Assembly: GCA_018335615.1 (NCBI GenBank)
Contig: JAGXRS010000297.1
Span: 1 to 39,651 of the forward strand
From: Hydrogenophaga sp.
Lineage (GTDB): Bacteria > Pseudomonadota > Gammaproteobacteria > Burkholderiales > Burkholderiaceae_C
DNA length: 39,651 bases
Reading direction: 5' to 3'
Below, in pieces: positions 17,944-27,342 of this stretch. The first letter of the stretch is position 1. The number at the start of each line of letters is the position of its first letter. Below the pieces are notes generated by a model. That model ran no database searches. It had not been told where the DNA came from and saw only the letters and a program-made list of their open reading frames with translations. The position numbers were made by a program, and so were the translations under genes.

Positions 17944-19136
17944 TACACCTCCCTAGCCTCAGACTCTTCGAGCCAGCGGGCTACCGTGGACTTGCTCTTG
18001 TTGAACAAAGTGCCGAGCTCGACCAAGCCGATGCGGTTACCCAGCGTCTTTCGTACCCAGCGCACCAGATCTTGGTCTTCGCGTCTGAGTAGCAACTTAA
18101 CCTCCGCCGACAAGCGGCCACTATTGAGTGCAGCGATCTCGCGCAACACGTCAATCACAGACTGTGTCTGCGTGTTCATGGCCTCGCGCTTCTTGAAAAG
18201 CGCCACAATCGACCGCACTTCGGAGCCCGCGCTACCCTCCAAAAGGGCTGCGATCAGCATGGCCACTGAAGGCGCGACCACCAGAGGCTCGAAGGTGCGG
18301 CGCACGATCGCCTCGCGTGCCTCCTGCGTGGGAAGCGGCACTTCAATCTGAACCGAGAATCGCCGCCAGACCGCAGGGTCAAGCAATTGCGGATGGTTCG
18401 TGATCCCCAGCGTGATGCCGGTAGAAGCTCGGGAGTCCATGTTCTGCAGCAGCGCGTTGACGACGCGCTTGATCTCGCCCACTTCGTTGGAATCGTCGCG
18501 CACCTTAGCCAGCGAGTCGAGTTCGTCGAGCAGTAGAACGCACTGGAAGCGATTGGCGAAAGTAAAGACCTGCGAGATATTGCGCGAGGTAGTACCCAAG
18601 AACGACGACATCATCGCGTCGACACGGGCGATCAGCACGGGCAGCCCGATCTGCTGCGCCAACCACAGCGCGAGCGTCGTCTTGCCCGTTCCGGGCGCGC
18701 CGGTCAGCAGGCACGACATGGAGGGCTCCTCGCCCACGGCGCGTAGCTTGGCAACGTGTCGCCATTCATCCACGAGCATCTGGACTGCGCGGTCCAGATG
18801 CGGCGGAAAGAACGGCCTAGCCAAGCCGGATTCGACGGGGAACACGGCGTCCACGAGCCGCACGCCCGACTCGCGGTCGGCGGGCAACACGGTCGTGGGC
18901 AGCAGGACTTCGCCTGCGACTACATGTGTTGGCCCGCGCGACGGCACCAAGCGCCGAGGCGTCATGTCTTGGCCGCGGGCCGCGCTGCGCAGGATCTGCT
19001 TCAACTGCTGGGCCGACTTGAGGTCGCCATCACCGGCCAAGGCTTCCGCCAAGCGCTCCACTTGATGAGTCAGCGCTTCGTTCGGGGACGTCAGGGCGAG
19101 GCGACAGATCGCATGAACGATCGAAAAGTGCTCCAT
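17943..19136 (-). CDS. ietA: AAA+ ATPase, IetA-like
   Basis: 397 aa; CLLTGAPGTGKTTLALWLAQQIGLPVLIARVDAMMSSFLGTTSRNISQVFTFA (Walker A), CVLLLDELDSLAKVR (Walker B), GITNHPQLLDPAVWRRF (sensor/Arg finger); C-terminal HTH-like LVELGTLFNKSKSTVARWLEE. Confidence 0.87.
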   Translation of the reverse strand: MEHFSIVHAICRLALTSPNEALTHQVERLAEALAGDGDLKSAQQLKQILRSAARGQDMTPRRLVPSRGPTHVVAGEVLLPTTVLPADRESGVRLVDAVFPVESGLARPFFPPHLDRAVQMLVDEWRHVAKLRAVGEEPSMSCLLTGAPGTGKTTLALWLAQQIGLPVLIARVDAMMSSFLGTTSRNISQVFTFANRFQCVLLLDELDSLAKVRDDSNEVGEIKRVVNALLQNMDSRASTGITLGITNHPQLLDPAVWRRFSVQIEVPLPTQEAREAIVRRTFEPLVVAPSVAMLIAALLEGSAGSEVRSIVALFKKREAMNTQTQSVIDVLREIAALNSGRLSAEVKLLLRREDQDLVRWVRKTLGNRIGLVELGTLFNKSKSTVARWLEESEAREV

Positions 19137-19629
19137 GTACTTGTTTTCCTTAGAATAGCCCGCATTCTGCCCCTATTATTCCAAAAAATCAAGATAAAGA
19201 TTCATTTTTACTGCTTATTTCCTGCTTCGATGGTAATATGAATCATGAAGAGCATTGAGGGACTCGTTCTCGGGGCTGCAAGACCGATGGCGTGGTCCAA
19301 GCGCCCCGACAGCAGGATGGCCCACTTGCACGTCGGCACCATCTCTGCCCTGGGTCGCTCTCTCAAAGAAACCGCTAGGCCCCAAACATGACCCTGTCAA
19401 GAACACTTACAAGCAAGGCGGTATCTATCAAGAAATTGGGCCGTGCGGCGGAGCGCAAACCGGACTGCACGACGGCGCCCGACAACCGCACACTGCAACC
19501 GGCGGCATCTAGCGTCCGTTGAAGGTCACCCCCGACGGCAAGCTCTTACGCCACCCGAGCGAGATTGGCGAGAGCAGCCTGACTCTCGTCGGGGCCCTCC
19601 GCTTCAATCGCGAATTCACTAAACCCCTC

Positions 19630-19983
19630 ATGTCCGTCCATTTCTACTGTGATGCTCCGCAAGCCTTGCTTGCAGCCTTCAACACCCGGATTGCCCAGAT
19701 CGAGCAAAAGGACAAGATCACCACCTGGGAGTTGCACAGCGATGGTCAGCACTACACCCACCTTGCTGCTGCCTGGAACCGCAAGGCCTGGATGCGTCCT
19801 GCAGTTCAGACGGGTCGGCTGACATTCAACATCGTTCGCTCCAAGGACTCATCCGTAAGCTCTGTAGCCTATGCCTATTACCATGGGCATCTGATTGAGA
19901 CCTTCCTTACGCACTTCGATGGGCTGTTTTCCAACGCCAGCGCCAGTGCAATGCCAGAGGCGGATGACCGCGTCAGCGATTAG
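19630..19983 (+). CDS. Small hypothetical protein upstream of the caspase gene
   Basis: MSVHFYCDAPQALLAAFNTRIAQIEQKDKITTWELHSDGQHYTHLAAAWNRKAWMRPAV...; same strand, 61 nt before the caspase start. A TTG start at 19519 is also possible. Confidence 0.5.
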   Translation: MSVHFYCDAPQALLAAFNTRIAQIEQKDKITTWELHSDGQHYTHLAAAWNRKAWMRPAVQTGRLTFNIVRSKDSSVSSVAYAYYHGHLIETFLTHFDGLFSNASASAMPEADDRVSD

Positions 19984-20044
19984 CCAAGACGCAAGAACAC
20001 GACCAGTAGCCATGCCGGTCGCAGGACAAAAATTGGAGATAGGG

Positions 20045-21799
20045 ATGGCCAAGGCACTCATCGCCATAGGCGTGGGCAACACATCGGGGGACAGCTTCCC
20101 CAAGCTGAAAGGAGCGGTCGGGGACGCTAAGGCTTTTCACGCCTGGGGCAAGGCCCAGGGGTTCGACTGCAAGCTCTTCGTGGACGAGCGCAAGAAAATC
20201 CGTTTTGCTGACGTCTTCGACGCTCTCGACACGTTCGTCAACCAAGGCATTTATTCGCAGATCGTTGTTTACTTCTCCGGCCATGGCATCTTGAAGGCCC
20301 CGGACTGCGAGCTGTGGCTGCTATCGGGTGCCCCTCGCATCCCGTCCGAGGCGATCAACGTTCGCGGCTCTATCGACAACGCACGCGCCTCCGGCGTCGA
20401 GCACGTAGTGTTCATCTCCGACGCCTGCAGATCGCTGCCAACCGACATGACGCAGGCGTCCCTGAGTGTGGGCAGTTCGCTCTTTTCCGTCATTCGCTAC
20501 ACGCCGCCCCTGCCGGAGGTGGACGTCTTCTACGCGACACTACCTGGCAACGTTGCCCTCGAAGTGCCGCCGGACGCGACTAACCAGCGCGATCGGGGCC
20601 TCTTGACGCAGTGCTTACTCGAAGCGCTCGAAGGAAGGGTGCCAGAAGTCATCCATGCTTTTGACGAAGCGGGGCAGGCTAGCCGCGTCGTGCCCTGCCG
20701 GCCGCTCAAGACATGGCTGACGGCCGCGCTGCCGCTGGCCGCTGCCGCGATCTCCTTGCGGCTGCAGCAGATGCCAGAAGCGCGCATCGAATCCGATCCT
20801 TCATGCAAATACTTGGCTAAGGTGATCAACGTGGCCCCGACACCGCAGCTGCGCCCGTCGTCGGCCGAGCAAGCCTACGGGACCCAGGTCATAGAGGCGC
20901 TGGCTAGGTACGAGCCGCCGGGGACGCGACGCCTTATTGCCTCCAACGCGTCCGGTGGCACCAGGCGCCGCACCCGTACGCACGACGCAGTGCCGAGACT
21001 CGGGCACATGCTCAGCTTGTTGCCCACGCACGCAGCAGCGATCGCAAAGATTGTCGAGTCGACGGCCTCAGCACCATTAGATGCAAGTGTTTCGATCAAG
21101 GGCGCGATCGTGCGCTCGGTCGTCGGCGCGGCGCAGGTAGAGTTGGTCACTGACAGCCGCGACTCATGGATCAACCTTGCTCCCAACAGCGGCGCACCGT
21201 TGGCCCTTCGCTTCGAGAACAGCAGCGGCTTCGTTGTCTCGCCCATCCCAGGTTATGTCACCACAGTCGTCGTGCAGAACGGTCGCATCGCCACTGTGAA
21301 TTACACGCCGGCGCGGGGCTCGCGCAACTACGCGCAGTACGTGACCGTCGCTGGCGAACTGGAGGCGCGTCGCGCCGCGGCCGCTGTTGACGCCCTGAAC
21401 GGGACCTTTTCGATTGAGAGCTCAGGATCCATTGCGCTGGCTGACTACGTGCGCTTCTTTAATCGGGTCGACCCGACGCTCGGTATCTACGCCTGCTACG
21501 CGTACTCGCGAGCGGGAAAATTCGACGAGATCGATAACATTCACAACATTATGTCGATGGAACCGGAAGCAGTGCCGTTCGATGTGGCCATGCTCGCCGC
21601 GCGAACTTCCGGAACAACGTTTCCGTCCGCTGCTCCGGGTATGCCTTTGATGACACAGGGTTGGATGATGCTCGGCCGCTTCCAGCAGTCACTTCCGACG
21701 GTACTTGCCCAAGTGCGAGAGTTTCTCGAACCTTCGCTTTGGGCGACCTTCAGCAACGCAGGCATGGAAATTCTCGAAGCCTACGTCAGTGAAGGTTAA
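20045..21799 (+). CDS. Caspase-like (peptidase C14) protein
   Basis: MAKALIAIGVGNTSGDSFPKLKGAVGDAKAFHAWGKAQGF...; catalytic His in IVVYFSGHGI and Cys in VVFISDACRS. GGAGAT upstream of ATG 20045. About 350-aa C-terminal region of unknown function. Confidence 0.85.
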   Translation: MAKALIAIGVGNTSGDSFPKLKGAVGDAKAFHAWGKAQGFDCKLFVDERKKIRFADVFDALDTFVNQGIYSQIVVYFSGHGILKAPDCELWLLSGAPRIPSEAINVRGSIDNARASGVEHVVFISDACRSLPTDMTQASLSVGSSLFSVIRYTPPLPEVDVFYATLPGNVALEVPPDATNQRDRGLLTQCLLEALEGRVPEVIHAFDEAGQASRVVPCRPLKTWLTAALPLAAAAISLRLQQMPEARIESDPSCKYLAKVINVAPTPQLRPSSAEQAYGTQVIEALARYEPPGTRRLIASNASGGTRRRTRTHDAVPRLGHMLSLLPTHAAAIAKIVESTASAPLDASVSIKGAIVRSVVGAAQVELVTDSRDSWINLAPNSGAPLALRFENSSGFVVSPIPGYVTTVVVQNGRIATVNYTPARGSRNYAQYVTVAGELEARRAAAAVDALNGTFSIESSGSIALADYVRFFNRVDPTLGIYACYAYSRAGKFDEIDNIHNIMSMEPEAVPFDVAMLAARTSGTTFPSAAPGMPLMTQGWMMLGRFQQSLPTVLAQVREFLEPSLWATFSNAGMEILEAYVSEG

Positions 21800-21803
21800 A
21801 GCG

Positions 21804-22658
21804 ATGCGATTGATCTTTATTCATGGGCGCGACCAGCAAGGTAAGGACCAGCAAGCGTTGCTGAAGACCTGGACCGAAGCGCTAGACGTTGGTCTAGACG
21901 CCGCTGGTTTGCCAAGCATCCGTGAGCATGAGGTCATCTTCCCTTACTATGCGGACGACTTGACCGCCATGGTCAACGAGATCCGAAGCGCGCCTGCGCC
22001 CGGCGTCAACACCAAGGGCAGTGTGCCATTGGAGGCTGCCTTGGACAGCATCCAGATAGCGTTGTTACAAGAAATTCTTGGCGAAAAGGCCGCTGCCGCG
22101 CAGGAGAAGGCCTTGCACAAGGGCGTGCAAAACACAGCTATTGCCATCGCATTGGCTCGTGTCGCTGATCGATCCGCCTTTGGCCCCGGCTTGCTTGTCA
22201 AGGTGACGGAAGACGTCTCTATATACCTTCAGCACCAAGTGGTCGCCAAACGAGTCAACGAATTCGTCGCACTCGCGATCGGGGCGCAACCGTGCGTCGT
22301 CGTGGCGCACTCGCTCGGCTCTATCGTCGCCTACCGGGTGCTGCGCGAGCTCGGAATGGGGGCACAGGTTCGTCGCCTCATTACCTTGGGCTCACCGCTA
22401 GGGCTACACACGGTGCGCAAGCTGCTTTCTCCGCCTGCACGAACCTTTCCTGGCGGGACGATATCTTGGTTCAATGCTCTCGATTCGGCGGACATCGTGG
22501 CGTTACATCCGCTGGACGAAATCACTTGGCCGATCTCTCCCGCCATTGAGAATCATGCATCGGTCAAGAATCACACGAGCAACCACCACGGCATCAGCGG
22601 CTATCTCGACGATCCAACGGTTGCTCGTGCAATCTACGAGGCACTCAACGCATGTTGA
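21804..22658 (+). CDS. Alpha/beta hydrolase (lipase/esterase-like)
   Basis: MRLIFIHGRDQQGKDQQALLKTW...; nucleophile elbow CVVVAHSLGSIVAYRVLREL, LITLGSPLGLHTVR; starts 4 nt after the caspase stop. Confidence 0.85.
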   Translation: MRLIFIHGRDQQGKDQQALLKTWTEALDVGLDAAGLPSIREHEVIFPYYADDLTAMVNEIRSAPAPGVNTKGSVPLEAALDSIQIALLQEILGEKAAAAQEKALHKGVQNTAIAIALARVADRSAFGPGLLVKVTEDVSIYLQHQVVAKRVNEFVALAIGAQPCVVVAHSLGSIVAYRVLRELGMGAQVRRLITLGSPLGLHTVRKLLSPPARTFPGGTISWFNALDSADIVALHPLDEITWPISPAIENHASVKNHTSNHHGISGYLDDPTVARAIYEALNAC

Positions 22659-22841
22659 CGCATAGATCGCATCCAGGCATCCCCCATCCCCTGAAGCCCA
22701 GAAAGCCCGTGAGCACCGAGCGACAGCTATCTGCGCGCCTGTGCTCATAGACGGCCTGGATATTGCGTTGCCCGTCAAGATACATGTCAACAATCACCAA
22801 GGAGGGCAATAACCTGCGGGCGAGCGCCCAGATGACGAAGC

Positions 22842-23370
22842 ATGAGCAATAGATACGCGTTACGCGACCATTGTTGGGAGCGCACCAAGGGTCTTCTGCC
22901 CGGACGCGCAGGCCAACCATGTGCTCGGGCAGGGGACAACCGGTTGTTTGTCGATACCGTGATCTATCGCTACAGGGCTGGTAACCCTGGTAGGGCCTGC
23001 CGGCGCGGTTCGGGGATTTCTGGGTGGTGCACCCGCGCCACAGCCGTTGGAGTCTAAGCGGGACCTGACAGCACCTCTTCGAGGGTCTGGTGCAAAAGGG
23101 GGCATCATCGCAAGCCATCGGACGCAGCCGCGGCGGGCTGAGCACCAAGGTCTAGACGGAGGTCGATGCACTGGGCAATCCCACGAGATTTCATCTCACG
23201 CCAGGACAAGCGCACGATCTTGAAGGGGCAGACGTGCTATTGGTCGATACAGAGGCTTAAACGGTGATCGCCGGCAGAGTTATGACGCGCAAGCCCGCGT
23301 GATCGAGCTTCTGCTGAGCTAAGGCAAAGGCTTCGTCATTCCCTCACGCAGTACCTTGAGTTGCCTCTCC
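22842..23370 (+). pseudogene. IS5-family transposase remnant
   Basis: SNRYALRDHCWERTKGLLPGRAGQPCARAGDNRLFVDTVIYRYRAG, then in other frames SQAIGRSRGGLSTK and VDALGNPTRFHLTPGQAHDLEGADVLLVDTEA; several stops/frameshifts. Confidence 0.87.
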
Positions 23371-23493
23371 TTTGAGTAGCTGCACGCTCAACCATGCTTA
23401 TGTGAAAATTACCGAAAGAAGACTTTGTATTTTGCATTATGATTCTTGCGTTCGAAAGTGATTCAGTAGACATATAAAAAAAATGGGGATGGG

Positions 23494-25614
23494 ATGAGCG
23501 ATGCCACTGCGGGCGAGGCGAGCGCCGATGCCATTCATTTCACCGCCGTGATCGGCGGACTGTGCGCTTACCATCGACGCCCCTTTGATGCAGAACTCTT
23601 AAGGCAACACTTCCCAGTACCACGCGGCGTTGAAACGGTCCTCGGTGCTCTGCGGAAGTTAGGCTTCCATGCAAAGATGCGTCAATGTCCCACCGCGCGT
23701 CTGTCTCGACAATCATTTCCCCTGATTGCCTTCCGTCGTGACGGCAATCCGGTGCTTGTGCTTGCTTGGACGGATGGCAAGCCGGTCGTATGGAACGGCT
23801 CTGGAGCTCCAAAATCCCAGCCAGCCGAAGAGTTTGGTCAGGACTACAACGGCTCGATTGTCCAAGCCCGTGCACAAGAAAAGCCAGCAATCGATCCCGA
23901 CGGTGCGAACAGACCACAGGAGTTTGGATTCAGATGGTTCGTTCCCGAACTGCTGAAGCACAAGTCGGTTTGGCAACAGGTGCTCCTGGCTTCGCTATTC
24001 CTGCAGTTGCTGGCACTGGCCTTTCCTCTTATCACGCAGACGGTCGTCGACAAAGTCGTTGTGCATCGTACACAGAGCACGTTGATGGTCTTGGGCGTGG
24101 CAATGGGAATCTTTGTGGTTTTCTCGGCCGTACTTGGCTGGACCCGACAGTACCTGGTGCTGCATACCGGCAACAGAGTAGATGCCGTGCTAGGAGCAGC
24201 GGTATTCGACCACTTGTTCAAGCTACCGGTAGGCTATTTTGAACGGCGGCCTACTGGCGTCATTGCTGCACGCATGCGTGGAGTGGAGACCATCCGGGAG
24301 TTCATTTCGTCAGCGGCGGTGAGTCTGGTGTTGGACATCCCGTTCTTGCTGATCGCATTAGCCATCATGTTTTTCTACTCGGTCACGCTCACACTGGTGG
24401 TGCTGGGCATTCTGACCGTGATCTGTGTCATCTCGCTCCTAATCGCACCAGTACTTCAGTCACGTCTCAACCAACAGTTCTTGCTTGGCGCACGCAACCA
24501 AGCCTTCTTGACCGAGCACGTAGCCGGACATGAAACCGTGAAAAGTCTGCAGATGGAACCGCAGTTGAACGCGCGATATGGCGATTACTTGGCCACCTAT
24601 CTTCAGTCCGGCTTCGCCACGAAACAGATCGGCAACACTTACCACACTGCAGCCAGTGCGCTCGAGCAGCTGATGACGGTCCTGGTACTGATGCTGGGTG
24701 CTTGGATCGTGATGAATCCCGCACCCGGCGGCCCCGTTTTCACCATCGGCATGCTGGTGGCCTTTCAGATGTTCGCCAGCCGCCTAAGTCAGCCGTTGCT
24801 GCGCATCGTTGGCCTCTGGCAACAATTCCAGGAGACGAGCCTTGCCGTGAAGCGCCTGGGCGACCTCATGAACGCACCGGCCGAGCCGTATGCCTTGGTT
24901 CCTGCGCGGCTTGCAGAACGTAAAGGCCGCATCGAATTCATGGGTGTTGGTTTCCGATATGGAGACGAGCTGCCGTGGCTGTACAGGGGCTTGGACCTTG
25001 TCATTGAGCCCGGACGCGCAGTGACCATCATGGGTCCAAGCGGCTCCGGAAAGTCAACTCTCGCCAAGCTCCTTCAGGGCTTCTATCGTCCCAGCGAGGG
25101 GGCGATTCGCGTCGACGGTGTTGACGTGCGCCACCAAGCAGCCAACGAGTTGCGCAGTTGCTTCGGCGTCGTGCCGCAAGAGACGGTGCTGTTCAGCGGA
25201 ACTATTCTCGACAATTTGCTGGCTGCATGCCCAGCAGCCACATTTCATGAGGTCGTACAAGCGTGCAAACGCGCCGAAATTCACGACACCATTGAGGCGC
25301 TTCCCCAAGGTTATCAGACCGAAGTCGGCGAGCGGGGCACTGGCTTGAGTGGTGGTCAGAAGCAGAGACTTGCGATCGCTCGCGCGCTGCTCAAACAGCC
25401 CAAGGTGCTGATCTTTGACGAGGCCACTTCAGCGCTCGATCCCGCGACCGCTGAAGCTTTTGGTTCGACCGTCAACCAACTGCGTGGCCATGTCACTTTG
25501 ATCTTCATTACGCATGCACTGCCGCGGACACTACAGGTAGACGAGGTGTACCTTGTGCGGGACGGCGTGTTGCGCAAACCGATCGCTCGTGTCAAAGAAG
25601 AGGCGCAGGCATGA
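23494..25614 (+). CDS. Type I secretion system permease/ATPase with C39-like N-terminal domain
   Basis: 706 aa; N-terminal peptidase-like domain, six-TM region, GPSGSGKSTLAKLLQGFYRP Walker A, LSGGQKQRLAIARALLKQPKVLIFDEATSALD. Confidence 0.93.
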   Translation: MSDATAGEASADAIHFTAVIGGLCAYHRRPFDAELLRQHFPVPRGVETVLGALRKLGFHAKMRQCPTARLSRQSFPLIAFRRDGNPVLVLAWTDGKPVVWNGSGAPKSQPAEEFGQDYNGSIVQARAQEKPAIDPDGANRPQEFGFRWFVPELLKHKSVWQQVLLASLFLQLLALAFPLITQTVVDKVVVHRTQSTLMVLGVAMGIFVVFSAVLGWTRQYLVLHTGNRVDAVLGAAVFDHLFKLPVGYFERRPTGVIAARMRGVETIREFISSAAVSLVLDIPFLLIALAIMFFYSVTLTLVVLGILTVICVISLLIAPVLQSRLNQQFLLGARNQAFLTEHVAGHETVKSLQMEPQLNARYGDYLATYLQSGFATKQIGNTYHTAASALEQLMTVLVLMLGAWIVMNPAPGGPVFTIGMLVAFQMFASRLSQPLLRIVGLWQQFQETSLAVKRLGDLMNAPAEPYALVPARLAERKGRIEFMGVGFRYGDELPWLYRGLDLVIEPGRAVTIMGPSGSGKSTLAKLLQGFYRPSEGAIRVDGVDVRHQAANELRSCFGVVPQETVLFSGTILDNLLAACPAATFHEVVQACKRAEIHDTIEALPQGYQTEVGERGTGLSGGQKQRLAIARALLKQPKVLIFDEATSALDPATAEAFGSTVNQLRGHVTLIFITHALPRTLQVDEVYLVRDGVLRKPIARVKEEAQA

Positions 25615-26960
25615 AGCTGGACGCGGAAGCAATCGAATTCGCCCCTGGCCTGCTCGGAATCCAGGAGAGTCCGCCGCCCAAGATGCCGCGGGCCGTAATC
25701 TACAGCGTGGTCTTGCTCTGCACGACGCTGCTGATATGGGCAACTGTTGGCCGACTCGACATCGTCGCCGTGGCCGAAGGCAAGCTGGTGCCTCAGACCT
25801 ATGTGAAGATCGTGCAGCCAGCGGAGGCGGGAATCATCACCGAGATATTGGTGAAGGAAGGAGATGCCGTTGAAGCTGGCCAGGTGCTGGTGCGGCTTGA
25901 TCCCACGCTCATGGGCGCCGATCAGCAAGCATTGGCGCACGAACTGGCAGTGCACCGTTTAACCCTGCGACGCATCGATGCCGAGCTCGCGGGGGCACCG
26001 CTTCTCGCGCAGGCAGGCGACGATCCGGTGCTGCTCACGCAGATGCAGATGCAGGGTGCGCAGCGGCGTCAAGCTTACCAAGACGCACTGGCGCAAGAGG
26101 CTGCGCAACGACGCCGGCTGGAGCAGGATCTCTCTGCCTCCCAGGAGACGCTGAAGAAGCTCAGGATCACCCTCCCCAGCTACGAACAATCTGCAAGCGC
26201 CCACCGCAAGCTGGTGGCGGAAGGCTTCCTCAGCCCACTCGCCGGTAACGAGAAGGAGCGCGAAGCGATCGAGAAAGAACAGGATCTCAAGTCGCAGGCC
26301 GCCATCGCCGAGGGGCTCGTTGCTGGCATTGCAGCACAAGACAAAAAGATCGCCGCGCTCACCAGCAACTATCGAAGCCAGCTGCTGACTGAACGCACAG
26401 ATGTCATGTCGAGCTTCTCCAAGCTGGAACAGGACGCGCGCAAGGCCGGCTTTCGCCAGACGCTGCTGGAGCTGCGCGCACCCCAGGCCGGTGTAGTGAA
26501 GGACCTTGCCACAACCAGCCGCGGAGCCGTGGTGCAGCCGGGCATGGTGTTACTGACACTGGTACCCCAGGGGGAGCAACTGGTGGCAGAAGTGCAGATC
26601 CGGAACGAGGATGTCGGCTTCGTGCAACCTGGGCAGGAGGTGCAATTGAAGCTGGCCGCGTTCCCGTTCCAGAAATACGGGTTGATGCAAGGGACGGTGC
26701 AAACCGTCGCTGCGGATGCTCAAGCCATGACCCAGAACAGTGGTATGAACCTGCCTCCTGCTGCGGCGACCGGCTACAAAGCCATTGTGAAGTTGCAATC
26801 ACAACAACTCGAAATGCAGCGGGGCGATGAGGTGAAGCGCTACGCGCTTGATCCAGGAATGCAAGTGGCCGCCGAGATCAAGCAAGGGCACCGCACGGTA
26901 ATGGAGTACCTGCTCAGCCCGGTGAGCAAGACGGTACATGAGGCGGGAAGGGAGCGGTAA
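25611..26960 (+). CDS. HlyD-family type I secretion periplasmic adaptor
   Basis: 449 aa; single TM then VAEGKLVPQTYVKIVQPAEAGIITEILVKEGDAVEAGQVLVRLDPTLM, coiled coil, LRAPQAGVVKDLATTSRGAVVQPG; overlaps ABC gene by 4 nt. Confidence 0.93.
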   Translation: MKLDAEAIEFAPGLLGIQESPPPKMPRAVIYSVVLLCTTLLIWATVGRLDIVAVAEGKLVPQTYVKIVQPAEAGIITEILVKEGDAVEAGQVLVRLDPTLMGADQQALAHELAVHRLTLRRIDAELAGAPLLAQAGDDPVLLTQMQMQGAQRRQAYQDALAQEAAQRRRLEQDLSASQETLKKLRITLPSYEQSASAHRKLVAEGFLSPLAGNEKEREAIEKEQDLKSQAAIAEGLVAGIAAQDKKIAALTSNYRSQLLTERTDVMSSFSKLEQDARKAGFRQTLLELRAPQAGVVKDLATTSRGAVVQPGMVLLTLVPQGEQLVAEVQIRNEDVGFVQPGQEVQLKLAAFPFQKYGLMQGTVQTVAADAQAMTQNSGMNLPPAAATGYKAIVKLQSQQLEMQRGDEVKRYALDPGMQVAAEIKQGHRTVMEYLLSPVSKTVHEAGRER

Positions 26961-27061
26961 TGGCGGTGGCACCTCCACTTCATTTTCGGCAATAGTCCCC
27001 TTTGCTCTACATGGATTTGCTGATAGATTAAAAAATTACAAAAGCAAAAGGGGAGGAAGAG

Positions 27062-27325
27062 GTGGAAAACCTTGCGATCACCGCCAGGCGATCAGAGCTA
27101 CGCGACACATTGAATGCCTACGAAGCGGCATTCAATGTTGTGAGATACCCCCTCCGCATTGAGGACCCTGTGCACGTCGCACAGTTACAACAAATCGCAA
27201 CCAATCCAGCGATCCCCGCGCATCGGCTGGATTTACCTCTTTGCCTCGCACTGGTTGGCTTTTGGGCTCATCGCCCTGCTCGTGTTGGCCCTGCCATGAG
27301 CGATGTTCAGCAAGGTCGGCATTGA
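27062..27325 (+). CDS. Small hypothetical ORF, uncertain
   Basis: GTG start preceded by GGGGAGGAAGAG; MENLAITARRSELRDTLNAYEAAFNVVRYPLRIEDPVHVAQLQQIATNPAIPAHR...; no recognisable family. Confidence 0.25.
   Translation: MENLAITARRSELRDTLNAYEAAFNVVRYPLRIEDPVHVAQLQQIATNPAIPAHRLDLPLCLALVGFWAHRPARVGPAMSDVQQGRH
27107..27138. repeat. Perfect 12-bp inverted repeat (hairpin)
   Basis: acattgaatgcc-tacgaagc-ggcattcaatgt, 8-nt loop, no T tract afterwards. Confidence 0.8.
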
Positions 27326-27342
27326 GGCCGACCCCACATCGC

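Noticed and set aside
22645-23148. Minus-strand 167-aa ORF
   Set aside because: Largely antisense to the IS5 transposase remnant; no recognisable protein.
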